DNA from: Anaerolineales bacterium UBA1429 | GTDB lineage: Bacteria > Chloroflexota > Anaerolineae > UBA1429 | Assembly (NCBI GenBank): GCA_002329325.1 | Contig: DCTX01000039.1 | Location: 1-16,225 of the forward strand | DNA length: 16,225 nt | Direction: 5' to 3' | Shown here: piece after piece, positions 14,969 to 16,225 of the stretch | Layout: the number at the start of each line of letters is the position of its first letter | Numbering within the stretch: the stretch's first letter is position 1 | The notes under the pieces: generated by a model | The model's database searches: none | The model's input: the letters and a program-made list of their open reading frames with translations, nothing else | Told to the model about the DNA's origin: nothing | Translations under genes and position numbers: made by a program

Positions 14969-15813
14969 TGAACCGCCACCTGACGCAAAAGCTGGGCTTT
15001 GTGGGGCTGGGCCTGATCAGCCTGCTGGTGGTGGCGCCCATCCTGCTGGTCATCGGGGCCATCATCTACAACGGCCTGCCGGCCGTGAACTGGGAGTTCC
15101 TGACGGGCATGCCGCGCGACGGCATGAAGGCGGGCGGCATCTTTCCCGCCATTGTGGGGACGCTGCTGCTCACCTTGGGCACCGGCCTGGTGGCGATCCC
15201 CGTCGGGGTAGGGGCCGCCGTGTACCTCTCGGAATATGCCAGCGACAACGCCCTCACCCGCGCCATCCGGCTGGCCATCGTCAACCTGGCCAGCATCCCC
15301 TCGGTGGTCTATGGGCTGTTCGGCCTGGGGCTATTCGTCTTGCTGTTGCAGTTCGGCACCTCGATCCTGGCGGGCTCGTTGACCCTGGCGATCATGACCT
15401 TGCCGGTGATCATCAGCACCTCAGAGGAGGCGTTGCGGGCGGTGCCGGTGGAGTATCGCACCGTGAGCGCCAGCCTGGGCGGCACCCACTGGCAGGGCAT
15501 CCGGCGCGTCGTGCTGCCCCAGGCGCTGCCGGGCATCATCACGGGCATTATCCTGGGGCTGCTGCGGGCCGCCGGTGAGACGGCGCCCATCATGTTCACC
15601 GTCGCGGCGTTCTTTTTGCCGCGCTTGCCCCAATCGGCCTTTGACCAGACCATGGCCCTGCCCTATCACCTCTTTGTGATCAGCACCCAGGTGCCGCAGA
15701 TGCCGCTCAAGATCCAGCATGGCACCGCGCTGGTGCTCCTTGTTTTCGTGCTCTCGATGAATCTGGTGGCGACCATGATCCGCAGCTACTTTCGGCGCAG
15801 GCGAGAATGGTAG
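14968..15813 (+). CDS. pstA: Phosphate ABC transporter permease PstA
   Basis: The 281-residue second permease subunit begins at the ATG in TGATG that overlaps the pstC stop; GGGGAGGG at 14951-14958 is a suitable ribosome binding site. The open frame reaches much further upstream inside pstC, but that part is an out-of-frame shadow. Hydrophobic stretches at about 11-34, 58-88, 104-128, 134-150, 188-199 and 252-271 match a six-helix permease. The EAA loop is SEEALRAVPVEYRTVSASLG (152-171) with RRVVLPQALPGI after it. RAAGETAPIMF (200-210) parallels the RAIGET signature of PstC. The protein ends in a basic tail (SYFRRRREW). pstB begins seven bases before its stop. Confidence 0.95.
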   Translation: MNRHLTQKLGFVGLGLISLLVVAPILLVIGAIIYNGLPAVNWEFLTGMPRDGMKAGGIFPAIVGTLLLTLGTGLVAIPVGVGAAVYLSEYASDNALTRAIRLAIVNLASIPSVVYGLFGLGLFVLLLQFGTSILAGSLTLAIMTLPVIISTSEEALRAVPVEYRTVSASLGGTHWQGIRRVVLPQALPGIITGIILGLLRAAGETAPIMFTVAAFFLPRLPQSAFDQTMALPYHLFVISTQVPQMPLKIQHGTALVLLVFVLSMNLVATMIRSYFRRRREW

Positions 15814-16225
15814 ATCGTTTCAAGGTACAGATACGCAATGTCACCTATCGCTACGACGGCGTGGAGGCCCTCAAGGGCATCAACCTGGACGTCCACGAGC
15901 GGGCGGTGACGGTCTTCTTTGGGCCGGCCGGCGGCGGCAAGACCACCTTGCTGCGGCTGATCAACCGCCTCAATGACCGTGTGGACCGCACGTCCATGAC
16001 GGGTCAGGTGCTGATCGACGGCGAGGACATCTATGAGCCCGGCGTGAACGTCCCGGCCCTGCGGCGGCGCGTGGGCATGGTGTTCGCCCTGCCGCTGCCC
16101 CTGCCCGGCACCGTGCGCGAGAACGTCCTCTACGGCCCCACCCTCGCCGGCATACACGACCGGGCCCGGCTCGACGAGCTGCTCTACAACAGCCTGCGCC
16201 AGGCCGCCCTGTGGGATGAGGTCAA
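15807..16225 (+). CDS. pstB: Phosphate ABC transporter ATPase PstB, N-terminal part, variant Q-loop
   Basis: The first 139 residues are present and the gene is cut by the window end. The ATG at 15807 overlaps the pstA stop by seven bases; only a weak AGG precedes it, so coupling to pstA is likely. Walker A is GPAGGGKT (39-46), where most PstB have GPSGCGKS. The Q-loop region reads VGMVFALPLPLPGTVRENV (89-107): the catalytic-site glutamine normally after GMVF is Ala94. TSMTGQVLIDGEDIYEPGV (62-80) is PstB-typical, and position after pstSCA supports the name. Signature motif, Walker B and H-loop lie beyond the window. It would hydrolyse ATP on the cytoplasmic face to drive PstCA. Substitution of the Q-loop residue may mark a divergent PstB clade or altered coupling. 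Confidence 0.9.
   Translation, partial: MVDRFKVQIRNVTYRYDGVEALKGINLDVHERAVTVFFGPAGGGKTTLLRLINRLNDRVDRTSMTGQVLIDGEDIYEPGVNVPALRRRVGMVFALPLPLPGTVRENVLYGPTLAGIHDRARLDELLYNSLRQAALWDEV

Overview
The window is GC-rich, densely coded bacterial chromosome with no phage, transposon, CRISPR or RNA gene that I can support. The gene mix (glycyl-radical enzyme, YghO-type acyltransferase, UvrC, MutS2, ARMT1-like phosphatase, a Gfo/Idh/MocA plus TIM-barrel sugar operon, and a Pst transporter whose PstB lacks the usual Q-loop glutamine) and the CGCAGAG-type intergenic repeats resemble genomes of Chloroflexota (Anaerolineae-like). That placement rests on general resemblance and was not tested.

Left part (1-7500): the 3' end of a glycyl-radical enzyme gene, then a GNAT-fold YghO-like protein, then uvrC, all on the plus strand. 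uvrC converges with mutS2 (minus strand), so a nucleotide-excision nuclease subunit and a MutS-family ATPase/nuclease sit tail to tail. mutS2 is divergent from a plus-strand gene for a DUF89/ARMT1-type metal-dependent phosphatase. A textbook sigma70 promoter (TTGACA, 17 bp, TATACT) precedes mutS2 and helps choose its start codon.

Middle (7500-12970): a 219-bp gap between convergent genes holds two copies of a 56-bp repeat and a perfect 13-bp-stem hairpin. A five-gene minus-strand operon follows, driven from a strong promoter at 12942-12971. In transcription order it encodes three Gfo/Idh/MocA NAD(P)-dependent oxidoreductases and two tandem, clearly paralogous sugar-isomerase-like TIM barrels. 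The set looks like an oxidise, rearrange or eliminate, then reduce pathway acting on a sugar, cyclitol or glycoside. No transporter, kinase or glycosidase is present to name the substrate. The three oxidoreductases differ at the catalytic His/Tyr position, and both TIM barrels carry His where the family normally has a metal-binding Asp.

Right part (13000-16225): a divergent plus-strand pstS-pstC-pstA-pstB operon for high-affinity phosphate uptake, cut by the window end inside pstB. PstS is a lipoprotein starting at TTG. pstC/pstA and pstA/pstB overlap by 1 and 7 bases, pointing to translational coupling.

I find no clear undescribed defence or mobile system. The best candidate for something new is the five-gene sugar-modification operon.
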